Assembly (NCBI RefSeq): GCF_038630985.1
Contig: NZ_CP152049.1
Location: 1,321,501-1,385,500, forward strand
DNA length: 64,000 nt
Direction of reading: 5' to 3'
Source of the DNA: Paenibacillus sp. FSL H8-0548
GTDB lineage: Bacteria; Bacillota; Bacilli; Paenibacillales; Paenibacillaceae
Positions 26,375 to 36,267 of this stretch are shown here, one piece after another. The first letter of the stretch is position 1. Each line of letters begins with the position of its first letter. A program made the position numbers and the translations under genes. The notes beneath the pieces are model-generated. The model was not told the DNA's origin. It ran no database searches and worked only from the letters and a program-made list of their open reading frames with translations.

Positions 26375-26908
26375 TTAAAGAGGTGGTTTAAAGGTCGGCC
26401 ATAACCAATATTCAGAACCTTGAGAAACGATAAACAAGTCAAACCACGTTTCAAAGTTCATTCTCAAATTAAGCTTTTCATCATGTTTATCATAGCAACT
26501 TTGCCAAAACATATACTCAGAGGATTTTTTGCTCTCTTCCGAATCAATCATTAATATTGCTGCATTATAGAAGCCAATTGGATAACAATGATCGGGAAAC
26601 ATATATCCATAATCGTTGATATAGGGAAGGATATGTTTTAATGAGAGAAGTTCCAACCCGCCACCGTTTTTCGGGTCTTCAAATAATGTCGCCCCATCAT
26701 GCTCTCGTAAAAACTGCGCATAGTCTTCAGGAACATTCCAGTTATTTTCTTTAAAAAAGTCGTGTATCATACCAGTGTCAGCCGGCGGATTGAAAGAGAA
26801 AGTCTTCCTGGATAAATCTCCTTTTTCCATTTGAACAAGTATTACTTTTTCATCTGATTGATTGAGGCGAATCTTTAGAGCATTTAAACACGATAGTAGT
26901 TCACTCAA
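26375..26908 (-). CDS. SMI1/KNR4 (SUKH) family protein, probable immunity protein
   Basis: 177 residues; the minus-strand TTG at 26908 follows GAGGGA at a 6-base spacing. The core matches SUKH proteins: FFKENNWNVPEDYAQFLREHDGA is the helical entry, followed by GGLELLSLKHILPY and a YPIGFYNAAILMIDSEE strand pair. SUKH domains in bacteria are mostly immunity proteins that bind and block nuclease toxins of polymorphic toxin systems. It lies 18 bases downstream of a gene with an HNH-nuclease end on the same strand, the usual toxin-then-immunity order. The toxin gene is frameshifted here, but the immunity gene is intact. Partnership is inferred from position. Confidence 0.85.
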   Translation of the reverse strand: MSELLSCLNALKIRLNQSDEKVILVQMEKGDLSRKTFSFNPPADTGMIHDFFKENNWNVPEDYAQFLREHDGATLFEDPKNGGGLELLSLKHILPYINDYGYMFPDHCYPIGFYNAAILMIDSEESKKSSEYMFWQSCYDKHDEKLNLRMNFETWFDLFIVSQGSEYWLWPTFKPPL

Positions 26909-26926
26909 GCTAATTCCCTCATTTCA

Positions 26927-27490
26927 TTAATAATAAGACCACCAACGTGTAAGGAAAGCATGTTTAGGGATTACTGCGTGGGAATTCGTGCCATTCATTA
27001 ACGGAATCAGATTAGATACTGCATTGCTTCCACCATATTTTAGCGGACGCATATGGTGAATGTCTACTTGATTCCAAGTGAATTTAGTAGGTGTGCCCCA
27101 ATTTGTTTCATAATGATTTATAAGATCGGCACGATATGTGCTGTTTCGCACTTGTACATTGACAGCCAAGTTAGCAGGGGGGTGTATAGGCTGATGCCTG
27201 ATTGCGGGTCAGAATAGAAAAGTGGATATTCCTTACCGTAAGTATTGAGAAGGGTAGGTCCACCGCTACTACTTGCTGCTATGACTAACGAACCATTTTC
27301 ATTTGCAATGGTAGTGCCGCTCCACTCCCAGAATTTCGTGGTATTTATTCTGATAACAAGTGCTACATCTTTTCCTTTCTTAACAGTTCCAGATTTTCCT
27401 TGGAAATAAGTATAGGGTCCAATGAAGGTGTTAGAGGTGCGTGTTTCTAACTGAACCAAATAATCATCTGGGCAATGATATTTTTTTCAT
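26927..27490 (-). pseudogene. HNH-nuclease toxin gene with two homopolymer frameshifts
   Basis: On the minus strand a good AGGAGG site precedes ATG 27490, then an A7 run (27481-27487). With six A's the frame reads MKKYHCPDDYLVQLETR and continues into the long open stretch ending near 27180. There a C6 run breaks the frame again; with seven C's it continues NLAVNVQVRNSTYRADLINHYE into the nuclease part. The end holds the HNH-type motif (DIHHMRPLKYGGSN ... NLIPL ... HAVIPKHAFLTRWW), as in toxin domains paired with SUKH immunity proteins. Repaired length would be about 188 residues. Both lesions are in single-base runs, so sequencing error, phase variation or true decay are all possible. Confidence 0.75.
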
Positions 27491-27791
27491 ACAATCCTCC
27501 TGGTTTAATAGATTAATTTAGAATGCTAGTCACATGTCTGGTAGATGATTAACTCCACTACCCACCTTTTATTAGTATTAAGTACATAAATCATGTGGAT
27601 ATATATTATAATTCCATTTTTTCTAAATATATGAAACGAAAGATTAATTAGTATTTACCGAAGAAACTTTTGCGGGACGCAACTAAGACCTTGTATCTGT
27701 TAAATTAAAAGTACACCATGTAATCATTTAAAGCTCCCCTACCTACCGATTACCTCATAGGGATAGAATGATGATGTGGGGAGCGGGAGAG
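27491..27791. other. AT-rich upstream region of the toxin/immunity pair
   Basis: No gene supported. It presumably holds the promoter of the minus-strand toxin gene around 27500-27660, but no clear -35/-10 pair could be fixed. Confidence 0.35.
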
Positions 27792-27962
27792 ATGATCAAC
27801 TTGCTTCAAAAACAGAATATTAACTTGGTGAATTACCGAGAAGGAATATCTCAAAGAGAAATTAGTAGAATGACGGGGGTAGATTGAAAAACCATTCGTA
27901 AATACATTGAGAAATATGAAGATCGAAGAAAGGAGTTTGCTCCAAGGGGGAACGAAACGATA
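27792..27962 (+). pseudogene. IS21-family IstA transposase N-terminal remnant
   Basis: From ATG 27792 the frame reads INLLQKQNINLVNYREGIS then QREISRMTGVD-stop-KTIRKYIEKYED. This is the helix-turn-helix start of IS21-type IstA (REI-R-TG(V)-(R)KT(V/I)RKY). The stop is a TGA where CGA (Arg) is expected, a single base change. Only about 55 codons survive before similarity is lost, and there is no IstB. The element is dead. Confidence 0.65.
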
Positions 27963-28146
27963 AATTGCATATACCCGAATGGTATAGTTAGGATAATCAG
28001 AAGTTGTTATGCGACTACACATGGTTGGACTATCGAGTTCAGCTAGATATTTAATACGCCCGGCAGCGGCGGGCGGTATAGGCCGGAACGATGGGCATCT
28101 TCGGTATTTCTTCTATATTTACTACTATTGTTCATTGTACTTTAAA

Positions 28147-28188
28147 ATAAGACACACCCAGTACCTAAATGGTTTGGGTGTGTTTTAT
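28147..28188. terminator. Hairpin terminator
   Basis: ACACACCCA/TGGGTGTGT stem (28152-28183) with flanking A- and T-rich arms. It lies just before the end of a minus-strand gene fragment. Confidence 0.75.
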
Positions 28189-28219
28189 CTTTCATTGTTT
28201 GCTCTATTAGAAAATAATA

Positions 28220-28440
28220 TTATTCCAATCTATGAGTTCCAACTACATCCCATACACTGTCTTTAATATTTATTTTTACGGTATCCTCCTTTATAGTTCC
28301 ATTGGTATATTGAATACTAAAATTAAAATTGTAATTACCATCTTTTAATTTATCAAAATCGTTCTTCCATAGGGATCCTTTCCAGTTAATTTGATTACTA
28401 GAAGATTCCTTAAAAATACTTGTTTTAACAGCAAGTCTTT
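28220..28440 (-). pseudogene. C-terminal fragment of a beta-rich, probably secreted protein
   Basis: Minus-strand frame ending at the TAA at 28220-28222, about 70 codons, opening after an in-frame stop near 28440. It encodes a pattern of alternating polar/hydrophobic strands (INWKGSLW, LKDGNYNFNFSIQYTNG, TVKINIKDSVWDVVGTHRLE). The G-x-Y-x-F-x-F spacing resembles C-terminal beta-sandwich domains of secreted peptidases and FlgD-like folds, but I cannot name a family. No start or ribosome site precedes it, so it is the tail of a gene lost by deletion. The terminator at 28147-28188 may have been its own. Confidence 0.5.
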
Positions 28441-28465
28441 TTAATCATGTACAGGTGGGTATGAT

Positions 28466-29443
28466 TCAATCTAATTCTTGATCTAAAACAGGAAGTACTA
28501 AACGACGTACTTCATCAGTTGACCTAGTGTCCATTAATTGGTTTCTTAGTTCTCCTGCGCCTCTAAATCCACGAACATAGATTTTGAAAAAGCGAAGAAG
28601 TGGTTTAAATGGACGTGGTTCGGTTTCTTTTGAATATTTATCGTGAAGATCCAACTGCAAAAGTAGTAAATGGAGAAAATCCTTCGCGCTATGTTCTTTA
28701 GGTTCTTTCTCAAAAGCAAATGGATTGGTGAAAATGCCGCGGCCAATCATGACTCCATCAACGCCGTATTGTTCTACTAATTTTAATCCTGTTGCGCGGT
28801 CAGGAATATCTCCATTAATCGTTAACAACGTATTTGGAGCAACTTCATCGCGTAATTTTTTTATTTCAGGGATGAGCTCCCAGTGTGCCTCTACTTTACT
28901 CATCTCTTTTTTTGTACGAAGGTGAATGGAAAGATTCGCAATATCTTGTTTCAATATATGTCCTAACCAATCGCGCCACTCGTCAATATGATGGTAGCCC
29001 AATCTTGTTTTAACACTAACCGGCAATCCACCTGCTTTTGCTGCTTGAATAATTTCGGCTGCAACTTCAGGATGTTGTATTAATCCAGAACCCTTTCCAT
29101 TGGATGCGACGTTTTGGACTGGGCATCCCATGTTTAAATCAATACCACGAAAACCTAGTTTTTTCATATCAATACTCATCTGTTCAAAAAATGCAGGTTT
29201 ATTGCCCCAAATATGAGCGACAATCGGCTGCTCATCTTCTGTGAACGTTAACCGGCCACGAGTACTGTCTCTTCCTGCAGGGTTACAATAACTATCTGTA
29301 CTTGTGAATTCCGTGAAAAATACATCTGGTTTTGCGGCTGAACTAACGACGTGACGAAATACAACATCTGTGACATCTTCCATTGGTGCTAATATAAAAA
29401 ACGGCTTTGGTAAATCAAGCCAAAAGTTTTGTTCGTTACTCAT
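28466..29443 (-). CDS. tRNA-dihydrouridine synthase family protein (Dus)
   Basis: 325 residues on the minus strand; ATG 29443 follows AGAGGAGAT. Dus enzymes reduce uridine to dihydrouridine in tRNA using FMN and NADPH. The barrel opens with [13 protein letters not shown], the FMN-binding start. [19 protein letters not shown] contains the catalytic Cys and the conserved N-x-G-x-G. VKTRLGY and TINGDIPD are further cofactor strands, and [17 protein letters not shown] closes the phosphate site. The C-terminal helical RNA-binding domain is present ([14 protein letters not shown]). Paenibacillus normally carries other Dus copies, so this may be an extra, acquired one. A Bacillus-like origin is possible but unproven. 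Confidence 0.9.
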   Translation of the reverse strand: MSNEQNFWLDLPKPFFILAPMEDVTDVVFRHVVSSAAKPDVFFTEFTSTDSYCNPAGRDSTRGRLTFTEDEQPIVAHIWGNKPAFFEQMSIDMKKLGFRGIDLNMGCPVQNVASNGKGSGLIQHPEVAAEIIQAAKAGGLPVSVKTRLGYHHIDEWRDWLGHILKQDIANLSIHLRTKKEMSKVEAHWELIPEIKKLRDEVAPNTLLTINGDIPDRATGLKLVEQYGVDGVMIGRGIFTNPFAFEKEPKEHSAKDFLHLLLLQLDLHDKYSKETEPRPFKPLLRFFKIYVRGFRGAGELRNQLMDTRSTDEVRRLVLPVLDQELD

Positions 29444-29558
29444 ATTATCTCCTCTTGTTGCAACATTTAAAAACGATATAAGCTATAGCAAAGTCCTTTA
29501 CCCATCCTACATAATATCATTTTTTTTCGTTTGATGCACAGAAGCAATTGTGTGAGCG

Positions 29559-29579
29559 GCAGACACATTAATGGTGTCT
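29559..29579. other. Small hairpin upstream of the Dus gene
   Basis: CAGACAC/GTGTCTG stem with a 6- to 7-base loop in the divergent region. It could be an operator or a leftover terminator; no T-tract is present. Confidence 0.35.
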
Positions 29580-29628
29580 GTCACCCATCACACATCAAAC
29601 CTGATATTGTTGAGCTTGTCTGAAGTGC

Positions 29629-29752
29629 ATGTTCATTCTGCCCCATTTTCATTATAATGAAAAGGCATGTCTATTTTGAAGAGATACACAAGCATTGTGA
29701 AAATAATCTTTTCATACATGAATTGACTGTTGAAAGGGGAATCATTCCTTGA
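29629..29752 (+). repeat. Two-copy repeat with conserved micro-ORF, copy 2
   Basis: Matches 23684-23788 from TGTTCATTCTGCCCC through the YMN/IHE region. The frame ATG 29657 to TGA 29752 encodes 31 residues (MKRHVYFEEIHKHCENN...ERGIIP). Its stop overlaps the TTG start of the methyltransferase (TTGA), so translation could be coupled. Confidence 0.6.
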
Positions 29753-31143
29753 CTAATATAAAAGAACAAACGCTCGTCGCGGAAATTGACCATTTGGATG
29801 AAAAAGGAAATGGACAAGCTGTGATTTGGCGTGAGAGTGATAAAGGTTCCAATCCTAGAAAGCTGAAGTTAACGATTCCGCAGACGCTCATAGGGGAGTC
29901 AGTACAGGTCGTCGTCGATGATCCTGATAAGAAACGAAAAAAAGTAATCCCTGAAGAGATTTTAGTCGCAAGCCCCGAACGGACGAATGCACCTTGTCCT
30001 CATTTTGAGCTTTGCGGAGGTTGTGTATGGCAACACTGGACGTATGAAGGTCAATTAAAGCATAAGACTAATCATGTGAAGGACGCATTGAAACGTGAAG
30101 GATTAGATTCAGAACTGGTACTGGATACGATCGGCATGGACGACCCTTGGCATTACCGTAATAAGATGGAGTTCACATTTTCCCCTGAGGGGGATATTGG
30201 AATGCATGAACAAGGGGATTTTCGTAAGATCATCCCACTGGAAACGTGTCTGATTGCAGGCCGGAATATGGTTGATGGCATGTTGGAAGTGGGCGAATGG
30301 GTAAAAGAGTACGGCCTTAAAGGTTATGACAAAGATGCACATGAGGGGCTTCTTCGTCATTTGATGGTGCGGGAATCGTTTGCGACCGGCGAAATGATGT
30401 TGGCATTATTTGCTACAAAAACGCCTGACGGTGAATTAGCGTCAGCAGCCCGAAATCTTGTAGAGCGGATCACGAAGAAGTTCCCGAATGTGAAAAGCCT
30501 TCTTTGGCTTGTGAACACAGACTGGGCGGATCGTACACAATCCGAGGATACGCATCAGTTAGCAGGGCGTGATTTCATTTATGATGAAATGGCAGGCTAT
30601 CGCTATCGTCTATGGTTCGATACATTTTTCCAGACGAACCCTTTACAGGCCCAAAAGCTTGTGGACCTTGCGCTTGAGATGGGGAAACCAAAGGAAGATG
30701 AGAAAATGATCGACCTGTTTTGTGGTGTCGGTACGTTCTCATTACCGTTTGCGGCACGTGTGAAGGAATTGGCGGGAATCGAGATTGTCGAGAAATCTAT
30801 TGAATCCGCAAAACGGAATGCCATCGATAATGATTTGCATAACACGACATTCCTTGCCCGTGATGCACGCAGGGGTCTAGATGAGATGCATGATCATTTT
30901 GGATTCGCAGATATTCTGTTGATAGACCCACCACGTAGCGGAGCTGGAGGGAAAGTGATGCGCCGCATTGGACGCTCCAAACCAAAACGGATCGTCTATG
31001 TATCATGCAATCCTGACACATTCGCAACGGACGTAACTGAATTGCTGCCATTCGGCTACATTCTTCAAACCGTGCAGCCTGTCGACCTATTCCCGCATAC
31101 CGTGCACGTTGAGTGTGTGGCTTGGTTAGAGCTGAAACTGTAG
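29749..31143 (+). CDS. RumA-like RNA (uracil-5-)-methyltransferase
   Basis: 464 residues. The TTG at 29749 is chosen because GAAAGGGGA stands 8 bases before it. It transfers a methyl group from S-adenosylmethionine to C5 of uridine in rRNA (RlmCD/RumA type). A TRAM RNA-binding domain occupies about residues 1-75. The iron-sulphur cluster Cys are seen in CPHFELCGGC plus a later ETC. The Rossmann domain has DLFCGVGTFSLP, DPPRSGAGG, and the catalytic Cys in VYVSCNP. Its last residues, FPHTVHVEC, recur in a separate gene tail at 31190-31264. That suggests that this copy arrived beside a resident homologue. Precise target base cannot be read from sequence. Confidence 0.92.
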   Translation: MTNIKEQTLVAEIDHLDEKGNGQAVIWRESDKGSNPRKLKLTIPQTLIGESVQVVVDDPDKKRKKVIPEEILVASPERTNAPCPHFELCGGCVWQHWTYEGQLKHKTNHVKDALKREGLDSELVLDTIGMDDPWHYRNKMEFTFSPEGDIGMHEQGDFRKIIPLETCLIAGRNMVDGMLEVGEWVKEYGLKGYDKDAHEGLLRHLMVRESFATGEMMLALFATKTPDGELASAARNLVERITKKFPNVKSLLWLVNTDWADRTQSEDTHQLAGRDFIYDEMAGYRYRLWFDTFFQTNPLQAQKLVDLALEMGKPKEDEKMIDLFCGVGTFSLPFAARVKELAGIEIVEKSIESAKRNAIDNDLHNTTFLARDARRGLDEMHDHFGFADILLIDPPRSGAGGKVMRRIGRSKPKRIVYVSCNPDTFATDVTELLPFGYILQTVQPVDLFPHTVHVECVAWLELKL

Positions 31144-31189
31144 ATCTACAATATAGTCTATTGAATAACTTGAGTTGCTTAAACTCTAG

Positions 31190-31264
31190 GTTAATATGTT
31201 ACCGCATACGGTGCATGTGGAGTGCGTGGAGGTGTTGGTTTGGAACGGAACTGAAGAGAAGTAA
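31190..31264 (+). pseudogene. 3' tail of a second RNA methyltransferase gene
   Basis: The frame VNMLPHTVHVECVEVLV ... NGTEEK-stop lies 47 bases after the intact methyltransferase and matches its C-terminus (VDLFPHTVHVECVAWL). It is a duplicated or replaced gene's tail, with its own terminator downstream at 31269. Not translated on its own. Confidence 0.75.
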
Positions 31265-31268
31265 CATT

Positions 31269-31294
31269 AACAGCTCTTCTAGCGAAGGGCTGTT
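31269..31294 (+). terminator. Terminator following the methyltransferase tail
   Basis: AACAGC-T-CTTC / GAAG-G-GCTGTT stem with a TAGC loop. The T-tract is poor (ATATCGTTT), so efficiency is uncertain. Confidence 0.6.
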
Positions 31295-31348
31295 ATATCG
31301 TTTATACTGATAAAACCAATTTACTTCTTAGGAGTTGTCTAGCGAATC

Positions 31349-32515
31349 ATGATAAAGAAAGAAGTCGCGCATATACGCAAGCAATTTAAGCTGGATCACG
31401 ATATGATGAATATTAACGACATTCTCAACGTGTATATTATGAAGGATAGCAACGAGGTCTATCATTGGGAGCGCCAGGCGTTTTCTCTTGTGGATAGAGA
31501 GAAGCAGGAGCTGTATGTGGGAAATTTCAAAAAACTGCTGACCGGAGAATTGGATCAGAAGTTGTTCGAGTTGAAGTTTCAGGAGGAAGCAGAGGATCCA
31601 ACGCGAGTGCTACTTCACCAAGGTTTAGCGACAGGCGATCCTGAAGAATGGAAGGACCTGATGCTGTTGTTGGTGGATAAAATGTTGGTGGATGCCAAGA
31701 ATGAACAGGATACGGTAGTCACGTTCGTTCGTGGACAGTATTTCCGGCCGACCAAGGGCAGAAATGAAGAAGCCGAAGAGAGCGGGAAGGACGAACTGTT
31801 CGCGCATCCGTTCATTCTATGCAGCGTGAATTCCACGGAGAAGCAAAAGAAAACTCTCTTGTTCGATTATGTGGAGAGGGAATTTAAGTACAATGTCATT
31901 GTAGATCCGATTATCAAGTTAAGTTCGCCGGAGCACGGGTTCTTTTATCCTAGCGTGACGGATAACTATTCCGATGTGAACCGCATTCTGTATTGTACGG
32001 CAAAATCGAATTATCCAGATCCGCACTTCATCGGACAGGTCTTAAATGCCGAAAGATCCATGACGGCAATGGAAGAAAGGGCTATTTTCGAAGACATCGT
32101 GAAGGAAGTGGTGGGCGAACAACTCGACGTAGCCACTCTCGCACAGGTGTACGAGGAGATCCACCAGGTAATCGAAACCAACGAAGATGAGGAAGAACCC
32201 CCGAAGTTGGATTATAAAGATGTGGAACGTGTGCTGACAGTAAGCGGCATAGAGAACGTGACGACGGAAAAAGTGGAACGCGCGTTTCAAACGATCGTCG
32301 ACGATAGGAACTATGAAATGAAGGCAAGCAGCGTTATGCCGAAATTCACTTCAAAATCAATTAAAATCGATACAAAGGTAGCCTCGATTTCGGTCAGCCC
32401 GCAGGATTTAAAGTATGTGAGACAGGTGAATTATCAAGGGAAACGATGCATCCTGATTGAGATCGACGAAGATGCCGTAATCGAAGGATTTACGCTTAGT
32501 ACAGAGACTTTATAG
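31349..32515 (+). CDS. DUF4317 family protein
   Basis: 388 residues, soluble, acidic. It begins with MIKKEVAHIRKQFKLDHDMMNI, the standard start of the Firmicute DUF4317 family (KKEI-IR--FK). It has DTVVTFVRGQYFRP and SVNSTEKQKKTLLF strands and a Glu-rich hinge (EDEEEPPKLDY) before a last small domain. No enzyme motif, membrane segment or signal peptide is visible, and the family's function is unknown to me. It stands alone between terminators, with only a weak AGGAG site 13 bases before the ATG. Reads like ordinary resident chromosome again after the patchwork upstream. Confidence 0.85.
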   Translation: MIKKEVAHIRKQFKLDHDMMNINDILNVYIMKDSNEVYHWERQAFSLVDREKQELYVGNFKKLLTGELDQKLFELKFQEEAEDPTRVLLHQGLATGDPEEWKDLMLLLVDKMLVDAKNEQDTVVTFVRGQYFRPTKGRNEEAEESGKDELFAHPFILCSVNSTEKQKKTLLFDYVEREFKYNVIVDPIIKLSSPEHGFFYPSVTDNYSDVNRILYCTAKSNYPDPHFIGQVLNAERSMTAMEERAIFEDIVKEVVGEQLDVATLAQVYEEIHQVIETNEDEEEPPKLDYKDVERVLTVSGIENVTTEKVERAFQTIVDDRNYEMKASSVMPKFTSKSIKIDTKVASISVSPQDLKYVRQVNYQGKRCILIEIDEDAVIEGFTLSTETL

Positions 32516-32668
32516 ACTCAGTTGACAGCGTTGGTTGATGTGATAAGACCTAAAATACACAAAGCTTCTTGTCAGAAGCGAAAACGGTATGCGCACCAAT
32601 CTTCCAATAGAAAGCGTTTCTGTCAATGAAGAAGTCAGAGGTTGAATATCTTAATCCAAGATGAACAT

Positions 32669-32702
32669 GCAAAAAGCACCGAGATTCTCGGTGCTTTTTG
32701 TA
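32669..32702. terminator. Bidirectional terminator
   Basis: Stem AAAAAGCACCGAGA/TCGGTGCTTTTT with a tiny loop, between the convergent DUF4317 and SLH-protein genes. Confidence 0.9.
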
Positions 32703-32721
32703 TGTTTAAACTTCAATAATG

Positions 32722-35700
32722 TTAGGATTGACGATCTGTGTGCAATAGCCAGCGATATAAAATCGCTGATAGCTCTGCTCTAGTCATCCATTCCTGCGGG
32801 GCAATTTGTCCATTGCTGCGACCTTGGATGATTCCAGCAGAGATTGCTGCTCCAACATCTGCTTTTGCCCAAGACGAAATTTGACTTGCATCCTCAAAGG
32901 AGGTTAGAGCAGAAAGCGCATCCTCTTCTCTAGTTCGGATACCTGTCAATATGGCGATACGATTTAGAACGACTATGGCTTGCTCACGAGTTACTGGGCT
33001 GTCTCCTTGGAAGCTGCCGTCATCATAGCCTTGTAACAAGTCAAATGCTACCGCAGCCTCCAACTCATTGGCATACCATGCTTCTGGACTGACATCCTTA
33101 AATCGGTTTTTGTAGCTGACTTCGCCTAATCCCAAAGCTCTTGCAGTTAGTGCAGCCAGCTGTGCTCTAGTAATATTTTGATTCGGCTGGAAGCCTCCAT
33201 TCGCAAAACCATCGATCACACGGCGGTTTGCGAGCTCTTGCATTTGTTTCTCTGCCCAATGCCCTTGAATGTCATTAAAACCCTTCGAGTATTGAATCAT
33301 TATGAAGCTGCCATTGCTAATGAGACTTAGCTCAGCAAGGGGGCTCCCATTTTGAGTGATGAATTTGGTCGGAATATGGACAATTCCCTCCTCATCCAAA
33401 CGAACAGCGGTAGTTAAATCTGTCGTATCAATTGGGAAACGAAGCTGTGCAAAGCTATTAAAGCGTTCAATCACAACTGATTTCTCTCCTGCTTGGATTT
33501 CCAGCTTGAGTTTAATGAGTTTTCTTTTGCTGACTACTCCTGCTGGCAGCGAACCGGGTTGAATGCTTTGTTCATCAACTTGCAGATGCAATACGACGGA
33601 ATAGATCGACTGTTCTGAAAGATCCAACTGCTGCTTCATTTGATCTGTAATGACATTGTGGACAGGGAAGCGATATTCGATCCCTTGATGCTCTAGCTGT
33701 ACAAAGCCTTGAGGAACAAATAGCTCTGTCCAAGCTTTCTGTGAGATCTCCAGCTTAATGTCCTCTACTTCTGTGGAGGATATAATCTTCCATTCTTCAT
33801 TAAGGTTAGTGGCTTTGACACCATCGCCATTAATCCAAATATCAAATGTATTCGTTGGAGCATTGATAGTTGTTTGTGGTTCTTCCACAACTTGCCCTGC
33901 GCTTGGTGTAACCGCATTGGAAAGAGCGGATTCATGTCCATCACCTGCTGCCGTTACCGCATGTACCTTGAACCGATAACTCGTTCCATTAGTTAGTCCA
34001 GTCACTTCAATTTCTGTGGTCGTTCCCTCAGCCACAATATTCCCAGGCTGTGAAGTCACCACATATTTATCAATTGGATAGCAGCCGCTGTCGGCTGGTG
34101 CGTCAAATCGCACGGTTGCGGCACCATTACCTGCACTAGCAGTCACATTCGTTGGTGCTGCTGCAAGGCGTGCTGCTTCTCTAATTACGAGTATTGTGGA
34201 ATGGATGGTACCGACAGCATCTGTTAAAGAAGATGTTATCGTATTCAAACCAACGTTTAGTGGGATATCTGTTCCCCAGGCATAAGGATCACCTTCGACC
34301 CAAAGTTCTGCTGAGGTAATGCCTTTCGTTTGATCATAGGTAGCATTCGTTACGGATAATTCATAGGGAACGGTTGCTGAATATACATTAGCGGTTACCG
34401 TAGGAGAAAAATTAACGTTTCTCAGCTGTAGTCGGTGTTCAAATACTTCTGTTGTGAATGATCTTTGTTGGCAGTATCGGGTCTGAGTGCCGTCTGTAGC
34501 AAAAGCTCTGGCATAGTATACGGTATCGGGCTGCAGTCCATTAATCGTATTGTGCATTACTGCTTGATTAGGGGCAGCAACAACAATTATTTCATCCTCT
34601 ACAGTTGGATTCGGAGAGGTGCTTACAGTAACGCCAGCCTTTTGGAAATAACTCAGATTCAAAGTGTCCAGTGTCACTTGCGCCAATGTTGTAGCATAGG
34701 TTGTATTGCTGACTGCTAGATCAATTGTCCAGATCTTAAATGCAAATTGTTGCGTATCAGACATCACAATTTCAGCGGTTGCTGTATTCACCGCCAGCAC
34801 CTTCCAATAGTAAGGTGTACCTGGTACCAACGGTAAGGTGCTCAAATTGTAGCTGGTCTGACCCGTCACATCCATCTGCTGATAGCTATTAAAGTTAGGA
34901 TCTGTAGAAAGCAGCAAATACTGCTTGTCATAGTTGGCAGAGTCATTGGAATTTGTCCACTCGAGAATGACTTCATCCTCATTTGCGTCGAAAAGCTCTT
35001 TATCTACAGGAGCATTCAGTACAGGAGCTGTAAGTGTATTTCCCGTTTTCAATAAGATAGAAATATACTCTCTGCCGCGATTAGCAATAAACGAATCTTT
35101 CACAAGATTTATGCTTTGTGCTGCACCTGAAGGGAATCCACGGTAGCTTTCATTTCCTTGATGGCGATAAGTATATACCTCCATCGAAGTGGTGGGCTGA
35201 TGAGTTTCAGCCTGCATGACAATTTCACCAGTTTCCTCAAAAAAGATAATTTGCAATGTTCCGCTATTCCACGAATTTTTGATATTTGAAAACTGGATAA
35301 CAGCCATTCTTTTGCCAATTTCGCTGCCGATTACAGCATGATAAATGGCATCAGGCACGTCAGTCACAATTCCCGTCTCAGGATGACCCGTGAAAAATAA
35401 TTTTTTATCGCCGTATTGGTCTGTAATTTGAATTTCATTTAGCGTTGTTCCGTTAAAGGGAAAGTTAATTCCTAAGTCTAATATCGTACCCGTGACAGGC
35501 ACCGCGGGATACACTGGGGTTTCAGAGACCGTTGTAAATGAAGCCTCATGGTCCGAATCAGGTATCGTCATTTGCACAAGAACAGGAATCATTTTATAGT
35601 TTTGAGAAGCAGAATCATATACTTTTTTGGGAACGAGATAGGTATCTTCTGAATAATAACTCCAGTTGTTATTAGAATAAAGTTTATTTTTAGATTGATA

Positions 35701-36267
35701 GACAGCCCCATAATTCGGTTCAATGATGGAAAAGGCTCCCCAATCATAGGAGATAAGATGACCTGAGCTGTCCATAACACCATTGCCATAGCTAAGCTGA
35801 AATGTTGTATCTTCGTATTGAAGCGTATTAGGATTCATTATATACATATTTAAGCTGTTTTTTTCAGTGAAAGTAATCTGTTCTCCATCGCCATGCATAT
35901 TCAGGTTATACCCACCTACCGGATAGGTATGTTCTATTACTAACTCTTTGGTTGCGGCATTCCACGAATATTGTTCTAGTTTATTGTTATAAATAGCCAG
36001 AAACTGCCCATTTGGCGTCCATAAGATGTCATTTGGATTGATCAAGACCGTCTTTAGAAGAGTGAAATCGTCAGCGGATATAATGCCCATATTAGGGGCC
36101 CCCTCACTTAAGAGGGTGAAAAAGTACCCATCGTGGTAAGCCACTTTTCCAACATCGTTCGAAAAAGCTTTGCTACGAATATAAACGCCTTGTTCGTCAA
36201 ACTCATCAAGCTTACTGTAATATAGATCAACAATAAGAAAATGGCCGTTATCAGGATTTACGTGGGA
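32722..36267 (-). pseudogene. SLH-anchored surface protein, 5'-truncated
   Basis: At least 1,140 residues on the minus strand. The frame continues upstream of the GTG at 36144 as sensible protein (GHFLIVDLYYSKLDEFDEQG) until a stop at about 36267, with no start codon or signal peptide; the true 5' end is lost. The visible N-terminal 330 residues look like a propeller (WTPNGQFLAIYN, SSGHLISYDWG). Two fibronectin-III-like domains follow (around TPYYWKVLAVN and PTNVTASAGNG...LSNAVTPS), then a coupling region. Three SLH motifs end the protein: FNDIQGHWAEKQMQEL, FKDVSPEAWYANELEAA and SFEDASQISSWAKADVG. SLH domains hold proteins on the cell wall by pyruvylated polymer. Without a leader it should not be exported. 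Its head meets a truncated pentapeptide gene. Confidence 0.8.

Noticed and set aside
27750..28022. Minus-strand frame of 90 codons
   Set aside because: It is antisense to the IS21 IstA remnant, which explains the open frame.
28009..28266. Plus-strand frame of 85 codons
   Set aside because: It runs through a terminator hairpin and the 3' end of a minus-strand fragment; no ribosome site.
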